Source: Rhodospirillales bacterium (lineage in GTDB: Bacteria; Pseudomonadota; Alphaproteobacteria; Rhodospirillales; Casp-alpha2). Taken from it: a stretch of DNA of 32,503 nucleotides. A program made the position numbers and the translations under genes. The stretch is from the NCBI GenBank assembly GCA_013203595.1, contig JABMNT010000147.1:1-32503 (forward strand), written 5' to 3'. Of the stretch, positions 22,027-30,114 are shown in pieces (positions within the stretch are counted from its first letter, which is position 1; each line of letters opens with the position of its first letter). The notes under the pieces were generated by a model. It was not told where the DNA came from and did no database searches. It worked only from the letters and a program-made list of their open reading frames with translations.

Positions 22027-23970
22027 TTATCCGTCAGGATGAAACCAATCATAAATTTTGTTTGCCAGGGCTTTATTGATGCCCTCGGTCGCTTCCAGGT
22101 CTGAGCGGCCGGCCTGGGCGACAGCTTCCGGGCCGCCAAAATGATGGAGCAGGGCTTTCTTGCGTTTGGCGCCGACGTTGGGGATTTCATCCAGCAGGGA
22201 ACGGGAAATGGCACGGGATCTCTTTTGCCGATGGCTGCCAATGGCAAACCGGTGGGCTTCGTCACGCAGGCGCTGTAAAAAATAGAGTGTCGGATTGCGC
22301 GGCTCCAGTTCGATAGCCGGGCTTCTGTCGGACAGAAAAATGCGTTCACGCCCGGCATTCCGGTCCGGTCCCTTGGCGATCGCGGCAATAGCTATATCGT
22401 CGATGCCAAGTTCTTCAAAGACTTCCAGGCCCATGCTTAACTGGCCTTTCCCGCCGTCCAGCAAAACCAGATCCGGCCATTGCCCCGACGTCTTGTCCGG
22501 GTCTTCACGCAGGGCACGGGAAAACCGGCGGGTCAGCACTTCCTTCATCATCGCATAATCATCGCCGGCGGCAAATCCGTCGACGCCAACCCGGCCACCC
22601 GTCGGCGCCGCGCCCTTGATGGTGAATTTGCGGTAGGCATTCTTCATAAAGCCTTCCGGCCCGGCGACGATCATGCCGCCGACCGCCTTGCTGCCGGAAA
22701 CATGGCTGTTGTCATACACTTCAATGCGTTCCGGCACCCGATCCAGTTTGAACACATCCTGCAGGCGCTCCAGCAAGCGCCGTTGCGACGCACTTTCCGC
22801 CATTCGCCGGCCATGGGCCTCTTTGGCATTTGCCAGGGCATGGTCTATGATTTTCCGCTTATCGCCGCGTTTTGGACAGAGCACCTTTACGTTGGCACCG
22901 GCGCGCACCGACAGGGCCTCGGCCAACAGCTCTGTATTGGGAACCGGATGGCTGATAAATACGGTCTTTGGGGGGATGGTTTTGGCATAGAACTGGCCCA
23001 TAAAGGCTTCCAGTATTTCCGGCAGGTCAACATCCCTGGCCTGGCTCGGAAAGTAGGAACGATTGCCGAAGTTGGCACCGGTTCTGAAAAAGAACACCTG
23101 AATACAGGTAATTCCGCCTTCCTGGTGGGCGGCAATGACATCGGCTTCACCAACACCCTGCATATTTATATCCTGGCGGGCCTGCACCCGTGTCAGGGCG
23201 CGGATCCGGTCCCGGTACTGGCCGGCAACCTCAAACTCCAACCCGTCACTGGCTGTCTGCATTTTTCGGGCAAAGTCCTTCTGGATGGCCTGTGACCCAC
23301 CCGACAGAAAATTGCGGGCCTGGGCGACCAGGGTCTGATAGTCATCGGCGCTGACTTTCCCCACACACGGCGCGGCACAGCGTTTGATTTGGTGCAAAAG
23401 ACAGGGCCGGCTGCGGTTGGCAAAGACGGTGTCCGTGCAGGTCCGGAGCAGAAAGGCACGCTGCAACACCGCCAGGGTCTCATTTACCGCCCAGACCGAG
23501 GCAAACGGACCAAAGTAATCCCCCTTTTTATTCTGTGCGCCGCGATGCTTCAAAACCTGCGGAAAATCGTGACCGGAGGTGACCAGAATAAAAGGGAAGG
23601 ATTTATCGTCACGCAGCAGGATATTGTACTTTGGAGCAAACCGTTTGATCATGTTTGATTCCAAAAGCAGCGCTTCGGCTTCGGTATGGGTGGTCACAAA
23701 CTCCATGGCCGCGGTTTCTCGGATCATCCGCCGGATCCGCATCGATTGCCGATCCGGTGCGGTATAGGCAACAACCCGTTTTTTCAGGTTTTTTGCCTTG
23801 CCCACATACAGGACATCACCTTTCTGGTCGATCATCCGGTAAACGCCCGGACTGCTGGGCAGGGTTTTTAAATGTTGCTCAATGACGGAAACACCGACCT
23901 CAGCATCGCCGTCATGTGTGGGCGACAGGGCACAATCACCGGATGAAGATGGAATTTTATCGTTGCTCAC
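22027..23970 (-). CDS. uvrC: Excinuclease ABC subunit C
   Basis: UvrC makes the two incisions of nucleotide excision repair. The protein (about 647 residues) has the GIY-YIG nuclease at the N-terminus (PGVYRMIDQKGDVLYVGKAK, with RRMIRETAAMEFVTTHTEAE and LLRDDKSFPFI), the UvrB-binding region (GLEFEVAGQYRDRI), the C-terminal endonuclease (RIEVYDNSHVSGSKAVGGMI and PDLVLLDGGKGQL) and helix-hairpin-helix repeats. A leader of about 30 residues precedes the nuclease. The start is uncertain: GTG at 23968-23970 has GAG about 8 bases upstream, while a TTG at 23986-23988 has no clear ribosome site. It lies downstream of an AT-rich spacer. Confidence 0.93.
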   Translation of the reverse strand: MSNDKIPSSSGDCALSPTHDGDAEVGVSVIEQHLKTLPSSPGVYRMIDQKGDVLYVGKAKNLKKRVVAYTAPDRQSMRIRRMIRETAAMEFVTTHTEAEALLLESNMIKRFAPKYNILLRDDKSFPFILVTSGHDFPQVLKHRGAQNKKGDYFGPFASVWAVNETLAVLQRAFLLRTCTDTVFANRSRPCLLHQIKRCAAPCVGKVSADDYQTLVAQARNFLSGGSQAIQKDFARKMQTASDGLEFEVAGQYRDRIRALTRVQARQDINMQGVGEADVIAAHQEGGITCIQVFFFRTGANFGNRSYFPSQARDVDLPEILEAFMGQFYAKTIPPKTVFISHPVPNTELLAEALSVRAGANVKVLCPKRGDKRKIIDHALANAKEAHGRRMAESASQRRLLERLQDVFKLDRVPERIEVYDNSHVSGSKAVGGMIVAGPEGFMKNAYRKFTIKGAAPTGGRVGVDGFAAGDDYAMMKEVLTRRFSRALREDPDKTSGQWPDLVLLDGGKGQLSMGLEVFEELGIDDIAIAAIAKGPDRNAGRERIFLSDRSPAIELEPRNPTLYFLQRLRDEAHRFAIGSHRQKRSRAISRSLLDEIPNVGAKRKKALLHHFGGPEAVAQAGRSDLEATEGINKALANKIYDWFHPDG

Positions 23971-23988
23971 AAAAGCATCTCGTCGCAA

Positions 23989-24329
23989 ATAGGACCATTA
24001 ATTGCCACACTAGTGAATTATTACTGAAAATCCATTTTTAACTATCCACGAAACCTGTGGATAACATTGTTGAAAACCCTGATAGATTTCCCTAGTCCCA
24101 TAAAAACACAATGGTTTTTATGTTTTGCCTAAAAAATGGGCAAATATGTAAGTCATTGAAACATAACATTTTATTAAATGCTACATCGGGTTAACGACTT
24201 CGTGGAATAATTCTGAAATATTTACGAAATACAATTGTAACTTCCGCCAGCCTGTGCACAACTGGTTGTCGTCTATTAAAGCTAACCCTTTAAAATATAG
24301 TCTTTTCTTGGCTTAAATTAGTAAACTTT
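23989..24329. other. AT-rich spacer upstream of uvrC, with a DnaA-like box
   Basis: The 341-bp region between the folB stop and the uvrC start is about one-third G+C over 24001-24300 by my count, far below the coding regions. It contains TATCCAC (24043-24049) inverted against GTGGATA (24057-24063), one arm being an exact DnaA box TTATCCACA (24056-24064, minus strand), and TTGTGCACA (24253-24261, minus strand) with two mismatches. A small dyad AGTAAACTTTTTACT overlaps the folB stop (24320-24334). No gene is evident. It should hold the uvrC promoter. Confidence 0.6.
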
Positions 24330-24746
24330 TTACTTATTTTTAACCCGTTCAATTTCAACCCCTACGCTTGCTGCGTTGGCAATGATGTCAAGCTTTTCGA
24401 CCCGCACGCGCGCAACAGATACGCGCTGATCCTGTAAACACATATCGGCGATTTTCTCGGCAAGTGTTTCGACGAGATTTATATGACCCTGTGCAATTAT
24501 GGCTTCAATGCCCTTTGCCATGTCCTCATAGCTGATGACGTTGCGGATATCATCATTAATCCTCATATCGCCTTCACCGACGGCCAGATCCAGATTTATA
24601 CGAACCCGCTGTTCGTGCTCTTTTTCATGGGTGTAAATACCGATCGAACAGTCAATGACCAGGTCACGGATGAAAACATGACGAATCTTATTAGCACCGT
24701 CGGCGATTTGTGCTGGGACCGGCGAAGCTGTGCTTTCAGTGGCCAT
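24330..24746 (-). CDS. folB: Dihydroneopterin aldolase family protein
   Basis: FolB cleaves dihydroneopterin to hydroxymethyl-dihydropterin in folate synthesis. The protein (138 residues) carries RDLVIDCSIGIYTHEKEHEQ, RVRINLDLAVGE, ISYEDMAKGIEAII, HINLVETLAEKIADMCL and VRVEKLDIIANAASVGVEIE, close to family patterns including the Lys in EKLDII. The N-terminus is about 20 residues longer than the E. coli form. The ATG at 24746 has GAGGG about 6 bases upstream. It is the last gene of the long minus-strand run, directly after an SDR gene; FolM-type reductases with FolB are a known pairing. Confidence 0.92.
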   Translation of the reverse strand: MATESTASPVPAQIADGANKIRHVFIRDLVIDCSIGIYTHEKEHEQRVRINLDLAVGEGDMRINDDIRNVISYEDMAKGIEAIIAQGHINLVETLAEKIADMCLQDQRVSVARVRVEKLDIIANAASVGVEIERVKNK

Positions 24747-24791
24747 TTAAGCCCTCTTTTCCAGATACTGCGGTTGTCAAACTCATGCCCG

Positions 24792-25577
24792 TCACTTGCT
24801 GTCCTTTTGCTTTGCCCGCCAACCCAGATGCTGGCCGGAATCCAGTGCTATCATTTGCCCGGTCATTGTCGGTGACTCCAGAATGAAAACAACTCCACGG
24901 CTGATATCTTCGGGGGAAACTCCCCGTTGCAGGGGCAACGCATCCACTTCCGCCGTAAAGTCGTCCGCCGACTGATGGACGCTCTGCAAGGTCGGTCCGG
25001 GCCCGATGGCATTTACCCGCACATGCGGCGCATAGGACTGTGCAAGGACCTGGGTTGCACTCCACAGACCCATTTTGCTGAGCGTATAGGAGGTGAACTC
25101 AGGGGTCGGGTTCCAGACGCGCTGATCAATGATATTGATGATCACCCCTGATTGACCTTCGGGAAGGCCGTTGACAAGGCACTGACTCAAGACAAATGGT
25201 GCACGCAGGTTAACGTTCATATGGCGGTCCCACGACCGGCGTGTCGCCGTCGTGGCGGTATCTTCCTCAAATATCGAGGCGTTGTTTATCAGGCAGGTGA
25301 TCGGCCCCAAAGCCTTGCCGGCATTCGCAAAAAGCTGTCCGACCTCGGCTTCATTTGCCAGATCTGCGGCCAGCCCGACACCACGCACGCCATAGCTTTC
25401 AAGTTCACAAACCAGGTCTTCCGCCTGTTGTTCGGAACGCCGGTAATGGACGGCGATATTCCAGCCAGCCCGCGCCAGTTCCAGGGCGATTACCCGCCCA
25501 ATCCGTTTGGCGGCACCGGTTATCAGGACGTTGCCTCTATGGATTTTCGTCATAGGCGGGAGAATGCGCGAACCCAT
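24792..25577 (-). CDS. SDR-family oxidoreductase, FolM/pteridine-reductase-like
   Basis: The classical short-chain dehydrogenase has about 261 residues. The cofactor loop is VLITGAAKRIGRVIALELAR, with an Arg/Lys pair that favours NADPH. NNASIFEEDTATTA follows, and the active site has SYTLSKMGLWSATQVLAQS (Tyr-x-x-x-Lys) and VNAIGPGPTLQS. TGAAKRIG and the NNAS-F pattern resemble FolM and pteridine reductases, and the next gene is folB, so dihydropteridine reduction is likely but not proven. The start is uncertain: ATG at 25575-25577 has AAAGG about 12 bases upstream and lies 15 bp after the antiporter stop; another ATG is at 25551-25553. Confidence 0.85.
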   Translation of the reverse strand: MGSRILPPMTKIHRGNVLITGAAKRIGRVIALELARAGWNIAVHYRRSEQQAEDLVCELESYGVRGVGLAADLANEAEVGQLFANAGKALGPITCLINNASIFEEDTATTATRRSWDRHMNVNLRAPFVLSQCLVNGLPEGQSGVIINIIDQRVWNPTPEFTSYTLSKMGLWSATQVLAQSYAPHVRVNAIGPGPTLQSVHQSADDFTAEVDALPLQRGVSPEDISRGVVFILESPTMTGQMIALDSGQHLGWRAKQKDSK

Positions 25578-25592
25578 GCCCGGATTCAACCT

Positions 25593-26570
25593 TTAACCGA
25601 ACAGGGCCAGGGCGTCTGCCACTCCGAAGGCCTGTATCCAGACATAACCGATATAGGCGACCAGCAGGAGAACCCCGGTGATCCTGGGCAGGCGCCAGTG
25701 CAGAACCAGAACCGGAAACAGTACAGCCGTGGAAACAAACATAACCCAGATATCAAACTGGACGATCTGCGCCGGGACGGGAACCACGGCCACCAGTCCG
25801 ATGACACCGCCAATACCCAGGATATTAAACAGATTGGAGCCGATAACGTTGCCAATGGCGACCGCAGGGTGACCACGAAAGGCGGCAACCAGAGACGCCG
25901 CCAGTTCTGGCAACGACGTACCAAGGGCAAACAGGGTTAAGCCGATCACCTCTTCGGAGACCCCGTAGACACGGGCAATCTTAACACCGCCGGTGACCAG
26001 CAAGTCAGCCCCGAGACCCAAGCCGACAAGGCCCCCAACAACCATCATTGCCGAAATCAATGCCGGCTTCTTGCCACTTTTCAGATCTTCTATTTCGTGG
26101 ACCGCCTCTTCGATGGCGTCTGGGTCATGGCTGTTACGCCAGTAAGAGGTCCCAAGGAACCCGAAAAAAGCAGCCAACAGGATGATCGCGGAGACCAAAC
26201 CGATATCGCCGTAAAGACACAGCGCAACAAACAATGCGGTTCCGCCAATAAGAATCCAGCCATCCATGGGCGACGAACCGGGGCGCTCCATGATCGGCTT
26301 GAACAGGCATGTTGCACCCAGTATCAACAGAATATTAGCAATATTCGAGCCAACGATGTTACCGATTGCCAGCCCCGGCGCGCCCTCGAAAATTGCACTC
26401 AGGGATACAACCAACTCCGGCGCCGAAGTTCCGACGGCGACAATGGTCATGCCGATAACCAGTGGCGATACACCGAACCGGTCAGCCAGGGCGACCGCAC
26501 CGCGCACCAGAAATTCGGCAGCTCCGACCAAGATAATCAAGCCGGCCAGAACCTGCAGGTACATAATCAT
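25593..26570 (-). CDS. Calcium/sodium antiporter (YrbG-like, CaCA family)
   Basis: The inner-membrane cation exchanger (325 residues) has about ten membrane segments in two inverted halves. Each half carries the CaCA alpha repeat: GTSAPELVVSL with GNIVGSNIANILLILG in the first, and GTSLPELAASL with GNVIGSNLFNILGIGG in the second. An acidic cytoplasmic loop (DPDAIEEAVHEIEDLKSGKK) joins the halves. YrbG-type proteins exchange calcium for sodium; the ions here are inferred. The ATG at 26568-26570 overlaps the rppH stop as ATGA. Confidence 0.92.
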   Translation of the reverse strand: MIMYLQVLAGLIILVGAAEFLVRGAVALADRFGVSPLVIGMTIVAVGTSAPELVVSLSAIFEGAPGLAIGNIVGSNIANILLILGATCLFKPIMERPGSSPMDGWILIGGTALFVALCLYGDIGLVSAIILLAAFFGFLGTSYWRNSHDPDAIEEAVHEIEDLKSGKKPALISAMMVVGGLVGLGLGADLLVTGGVKIARVYGVSEEVIGLTLFALGTSLPELAASLVAAFRGHPAVAIGNVIGSNLFNILGIGGVIGLVAVVPVPAQIVQFDIWVMFVSTAVLFPVLVLHWRLPRITGVLLLVAYIGYVWIQAFGVADALALFG

Positions 26571-27094
26571 TCGTTGATGATCCTTTCGGGGAGATCTTTG
26601 AACTCTTCGACGACGTTTTTATATACGTCGCGTTTGAAAGGTACAATCAACTCCGGCACTTCTTCAAGATTGACCCATGCCCAGGTGGAAAATTCCGGCT
26701 TGTCATGGGTATCAAGCCGGAATTCATAATCTTCCCCGTTAAATCGGAGCGCGAACCACTTTTGAATTTGCCCGCGGAATGTACTTTTAGGACTGTTTCT
26801 CAGCAAATTTTCCGGCAAGTCATAGCTGAACCATTGTGCAGATTCGCGAACAATCCGGGCATTCGCGGTCCCGGTTTCCTCCAGCAATTCCCTGAGGACA
26901 GCCTTTCTGGGTGGCTCGCCGGCATCAATCCCGCCCTGGGGCATTTGCCAGGCGTAGTCCAGGTCGTTGCCCTCGGAAATACGTTTTCCAACCCACACCA
27001 AGCCCTGGTCGTTAAAAAGCATGGCGCCGACACAGGGGCGATAGTACGACAGGGCCGACGGCGTTCTGTCCAAATTGACGTCGGTGGGCTTCAT
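26567..27094 (-). CDS. rppH: RNA pyrophosphohydrolase (Nudix)
   Basis: RppH removes pyrophosphate from the 5' end of mRNA and so starts decay; it also cleaves dinucleoside polyphosphates. The protein (175 residues) has the complete Nudix box at about 54-76: GGIDAGEPPRKAVLRELLEE followed by TG. RPCVGAMLFNDQGLVWVGKR, WQMPQGG and YDLPENL are typical of the RppH/IalA group, and QKWFALRFNG matches as well. The start overlaps the deacetylase stop by 1 base (TAATG), and the stop overlaps the antiporter start. Confidence 0.95.
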   Translation of the reverse strand: MKPTDVNLDRTPSALSYYRPCVGAMLFNDQGLVWVGKRISEGNDLDYAWQMPQGGIDAGEPPRKAVLRELLEETGTANARIVRESAQWFSYDLPENLLRNSPKSTFRGQIQKWFALRFNGEDYEFRLDTHDKPEFSTWAWVNLEEVPELIVPFKRDVYKNVVEEFKDLPERIINE

Positions 27095-28731
27095 TATTGA
27101 ATAAATTGCTTATTGGCGAGTTCAGAGACCGGAACGAGCGTTAATTGACGGGCCTCCATGGACCGAATCCAGATTAATATGCGCTCGATGGTATTGGGAT
27201 AGGCGTGAATTATGGCGACAGCCGCCGCCTGCTGACGCACCAATTGGTCGAGCCCCTGCAGTTTCCTGTCCATATCGCTGCGGTTCGGCGGCTGATCCAG
27301 GTACACATTGCTAAAGGCTTTCGGAAGGTCGATTTCAGCGGCAACGCGGCGGGCTCTCGAACCGCTGCCTCCGCCATCGACAAACAGCAGACCTCGTTTT
27401 TTAATTTCCGTCAAAATCGGTTTCAGTTGCCCTTCTGCCTCGTTGAATTTGGAGCCCATCACCGATAGCAACCCGATGTAACCGGTCATCCGTGACATGA
27501 CATTATTAAGCTGCAGGATGTTATCCGATACCTGCAAATCGGTTCTTAGCGCCAGTGGTCCTGCATCTTCATGGGGAAACCCCTTACTTTCCAGTGGCAG
27601 TTCCAGCAATACTTCATGGCCGGAAAGCCGCGCCCGCAACATCCAGTCGTTCAAATCCTTCACGTACGGCGAAAATGCCAGGGTGACTTCACCCGGCAAT
27701 TTCTTGATTGCCGCCATACTGGCGGCCCGGCTAAACCCCAGTCCCTTCACTATGATCGCAACCTTTGGGTTGGCGGTTTTTTCAACAAAGGGGCGGGCAT
27801 ACACCTGCCACGGCTGGCGACCGTCCTTGCCGATAATCGGCAGCGGATTTGCCATCCCGTCCACCTGTTGAACGAGGTTCTGATCCGGAGCCGTCGCCAG
27901 AGGCACTACCCGGTCCTGGTCCGGCATATTCTGATAGGACACCGATGTAACGGAGGGAATGACCAACCCCTGCCCCGAGTCCCGCGGCACAGTTCCCGAT
28001 GCGGAGTTCAATGAGCCCCCGTCGCCAACTCCGGTAATCGAGGCCAGGGTTGCCGCCCGTTGCTGCGCCAGTGTCCGAACCGGTGCGGTTTCCGGCGCCT
28101 GCATGGTAGATTCGGCAACGCCACGTTCCGATGCGTCCGAAGAGGCCGCTGTCGTCGCAGTCGCCGCCGAGGCCTGCGCCGACGGAGGACTCAGTCCGCC
28201 ATTACCAATGGCATTCAAACCACCGCCCGCTACCGGATTTCTGGGAGCGATGGCCACGACAACCGCGTTTTCCGCTATCTGCGGCAATCCGGGGTCGGCA
28301 CCGGCCTGCTTGTCACTACTGCCAAGGAACCAAAACCCGGCCCCGCCAATGACACCGATAATCAGAACTGCGGCGCCGGCAAACACAAAAAGCATGGGGT
28401 TACGACCGGACTCATCTCCCTCATTGATATCTGCGTTGCCGTGAACTTCACCATCAAGAGCCTCAAAATCGATATCGTCGTCTTCGAATTCGGGAATCTC
28501 GCTCTCTTCGCCAATCATAGCCTCGTCGGCGGGCGCTTCGCCGTCTGCATCTGCGAACCCGGCATCTTCGATTTCTGACTCCAGGATTATATCCTGATCA
28601 TCAGAAACCTCGGCCAGTTCCGTATCATCATCGATAACCTGCGTGCGCGGGCTGTCGCCATCGATGTCATAGGCATCGTCGTCATCTTCTTCTTTGTCTT
28701 TGTTGCGTTTCAAGAAGTTGAAAAGATTCAC
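27094..28731 (-). CDS. Divergent polysaccharide deacetylase (YibQ) with acidic N-terminus
   Basis: The protein (545 residues) has a very acidic N-terminal part (1-110, rich in Asp/Glu), a membrane segment at about 112-137, a low-complexity Ala/Ser/Thr/Pro-rich stretch to about 300, and a C-terminal divergent polysaccharide deacetylase domain (COG2861, about 315-540). Domain marks are LPGEVTLAFSPYVKDL, GHEVLLELPLESKGFPHE, RGLLFVDGGGSGS, AIIHAYPNTI and LTLVPVSEL. The usual IDDLG is here VKGLG and the NNHMGS site reads LSVMGS, so most catalytic residues of the family are missing, which I believe is common in this lineage. The start is GTG at 28729-28731 with GGGGA 5 bases upstream. It is probably an envelope protein with a binding or structural role. 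Confidence 0.88.
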   Translation of the reverse strand: MNLFNFLKRNKDKEEDDDDAYDIDGDSPRTQVIDDDTELAEVSDDQDIILESEIEDAGFADADGEAPADEAMIGEESEIPEFEDDDIDFEALDGEVHGNADINEGDESGRNPMLFVFAGAAVLIIGVIGGAGFWFLGSSDKQAGADPGLPQIAENAVVVAIAPRNPVAGGGLNAIGNGGLSPPSAQASAATATTAASSDASERGVAESTMQAPETAPVRTLAQQRAATLASITGVGDGGSLNSASGTVPRDSGQGLVIPSVTSVSYQNMPDQDRVVPLATAPDQNLVQQVDGMANPLPIIGKDGRQPWQVYARPFVEKTANPKVAIIVKGLGFSRAASMAAIKKLPGEVTLAFSPYVKDLNDWMLRARLSGHEVLLELPLESKGFPHEDAGPLALRTDLQVSDNILQLNNVMSRMTGYIGLLSVMGSKFNEAEGQLKPILTEIKKRGLLFVDGGGSGSRARRVAAEIDLPKAFSNVYLDQPPNRSDMDRKLQGLDQLVRQQAAAVAIIHAYPNTIERILIWIRSMEARQLTLVPVSELANKQFIQ

Positions 28732-28767
28732 AATATCCCCATGCTAATGAACAAATCGCTGATCGGA

Positions 28768-30114
28768 CTATTCGGCTTTAACGGCCTGATTGGCAGTGAA
28801 CAATGAAATGCCGCGGATAAGGTCAAGGGCCCGGGTCAGTTGATAGTCGACGGGCTCTTCCTTGGTGTCACTTTCAGCCATCGGCGCGGTTTCCAGGTTT
28901 TCGTCAGGTACCGCATCATTGGTTTCCTCATTGCCGCCATTTTCGTTCTTCAGGGCCCCTCTCAGGTCTGCCTCGCGCCGTTGCGTTGCACTGGTCAGGG
29001 TTTCGATCTTTGAAGGCTCGACAATAATATCCGGATCAACGCCTTCGCCCTGGATAGAACGACCGGACGGCGTGTAGTAACGCGCTGTCGTCAGCCGCAT
29101 GGCACCATGGCCGGGTAAAGGCATAATTGTCTGAACCGAGCCTTTACCAAAGGACCGGGTCCCCAGGATGACGGCGCGTTTATGGTCCTGCAGGGCACCG
29201 GCGACAATTTCCGACGCCGACGCCGATCCGCCGTTAATCAGCACGACAATCGGTTTACCCTTGGCCAGGTCACCAGCGCGTGCACTGAAACGACTGGTAT
29301 CCTCAGCCAACCGCGACCGCGTGGAAACAATCTCTCCGCGTTCCAGAAAGGCGTCCGAAATCGCCACCGCCTGATCCAGCAGGCCGCCGGGGTTGTTGCG
29401 CAAATCGAGGACAATACCGATCAACCCGTCGCCCAATTCCTTGTCAAATTTGTCCATGGCCTTTTTAAGGCCGATATCCGACTGTTCGGTAAAGGACGTA
29501 ATCCGCACGTAGCCAACCTTGCCTTCGATCCGTGAACGAACGGATGTAATTTTGATCACGGCCCGCGTGATGGTTACATCGAAGGGATCCGGTGTGCCTT
29601 TGCGGCGAATTGTGATTTTGATATCGGCACCAACTTTCCCCCGCATTTTTTCAACGGCTTCCTGCAGGGTCAGTCCCTGCACAGATTCGCCATCGAGATG
29701 GGTTATGTAGTCGCCAGGTTCAACGCCTGCCCGATAGGCCGGCGTATCGTCGATCGGGGATATGACCTTTACAAAACCGTCTTCCATTGACACCTGTATG
29801 CCAAGACCACCGAATTCTCCGCGTGTATTCACTTTCATTTCATCGAAACGGTCGGAATTCATATAACTGGAATGGGGATCAAGGGCTGACAACATGCCGG
29901 TTATCGCCGATTCGATGAGCTGTTCATCGGACGGTTTTTCCACATAGTCATTGCGGACGCGCTCGAAGACATCCCCAAACAGGTTTAACAGACGATAGGT
30001 TTCGGCGCTGTTTTTCACCTTATCGCTGTCGGCCGCAAATCCCGCGTGGGTCCCATATGCCAGCATCCCGACAAAACCCGCCACAAACACTGTACTTAAA
30101 AATCGATTTTTCAT
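28768..30114 (-). CDS. ctpA: S41-family C-terminal processing peptidase
   Basis: The periplasmic serine protease (448 residues) has a signal peptide (about 1-28, cleavage near GFAAD), a PDZ domain at about 100-185 (GGLGIQVSMEDGFVKVISPI and RAGVEPGDYITHLDGESV) and the S41 catalytic core. Ser299 in NGGSASASEIVAGALQD and Lys324 in TRSFGKGSVQT form the catalytic dyad. A C-terminal tail of about 60 acidic, Asn/Glu-rich residues follows the core. Ctp proteases process envelope proteins and peptidoglycan hydrolases, which matches the neighbouring EnvC-type gene. The start overlaps the envC stop as ATGA. Confidence 0.96.
   Translation of the reverse strand: MKNRFLSTVFVAGFVGMLAYGTHAGFAADSDKVKNSAETYRLLNLFGDVFERVRNDYVEKPSDEQLIESAITGMLSALDPHSSYMNSDRFDEMKVNTRGEFGGLGIQVSMEDGFVKVISPIDDTPAYRAGVEPGDYITHLDGESVQGLTLQEAVEKMRGKVGADIKITIRRKGTPDPFDVTITRAVIKITSVRSRIEGKVGYVRITSFTEQSDIGLKKAMDKFDKELGDGLIGIVLDLRNNPGGLLDQAVAISDAFLERGEIVSTRSRLAEDTSRFSARAGDLAKGKPIVVLINGGSASASEIVAGALQDHKRAVILGTRSFGKGSVQTIMPLPGHGAMRLTTARYYTPSGRSIQGEGVDPDIIVEPSKIETLTSATQRREADLRGALKNENGGNEETNDAVPDENLETAPMAESDTKEEPVDYQLTRALDLIRGISLFTANQAVKAE

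Noticed and set aside
22480-23295. A long plus-strand open frame opposite uvrC; similar long frames oppose other genes (1412-2074, 25152-25940)
   Set aside because: They are shadows of well-identified genes on the other strand, have no family signature, and lack promoter or ribosome-site support.
24001-24300. Chromosomal origin of replication
   Set aside because: Only one exact DnaA box, no 13-mer-like repeats I could see, and no dnaA, hemE, parAB or similar origin neighbour.
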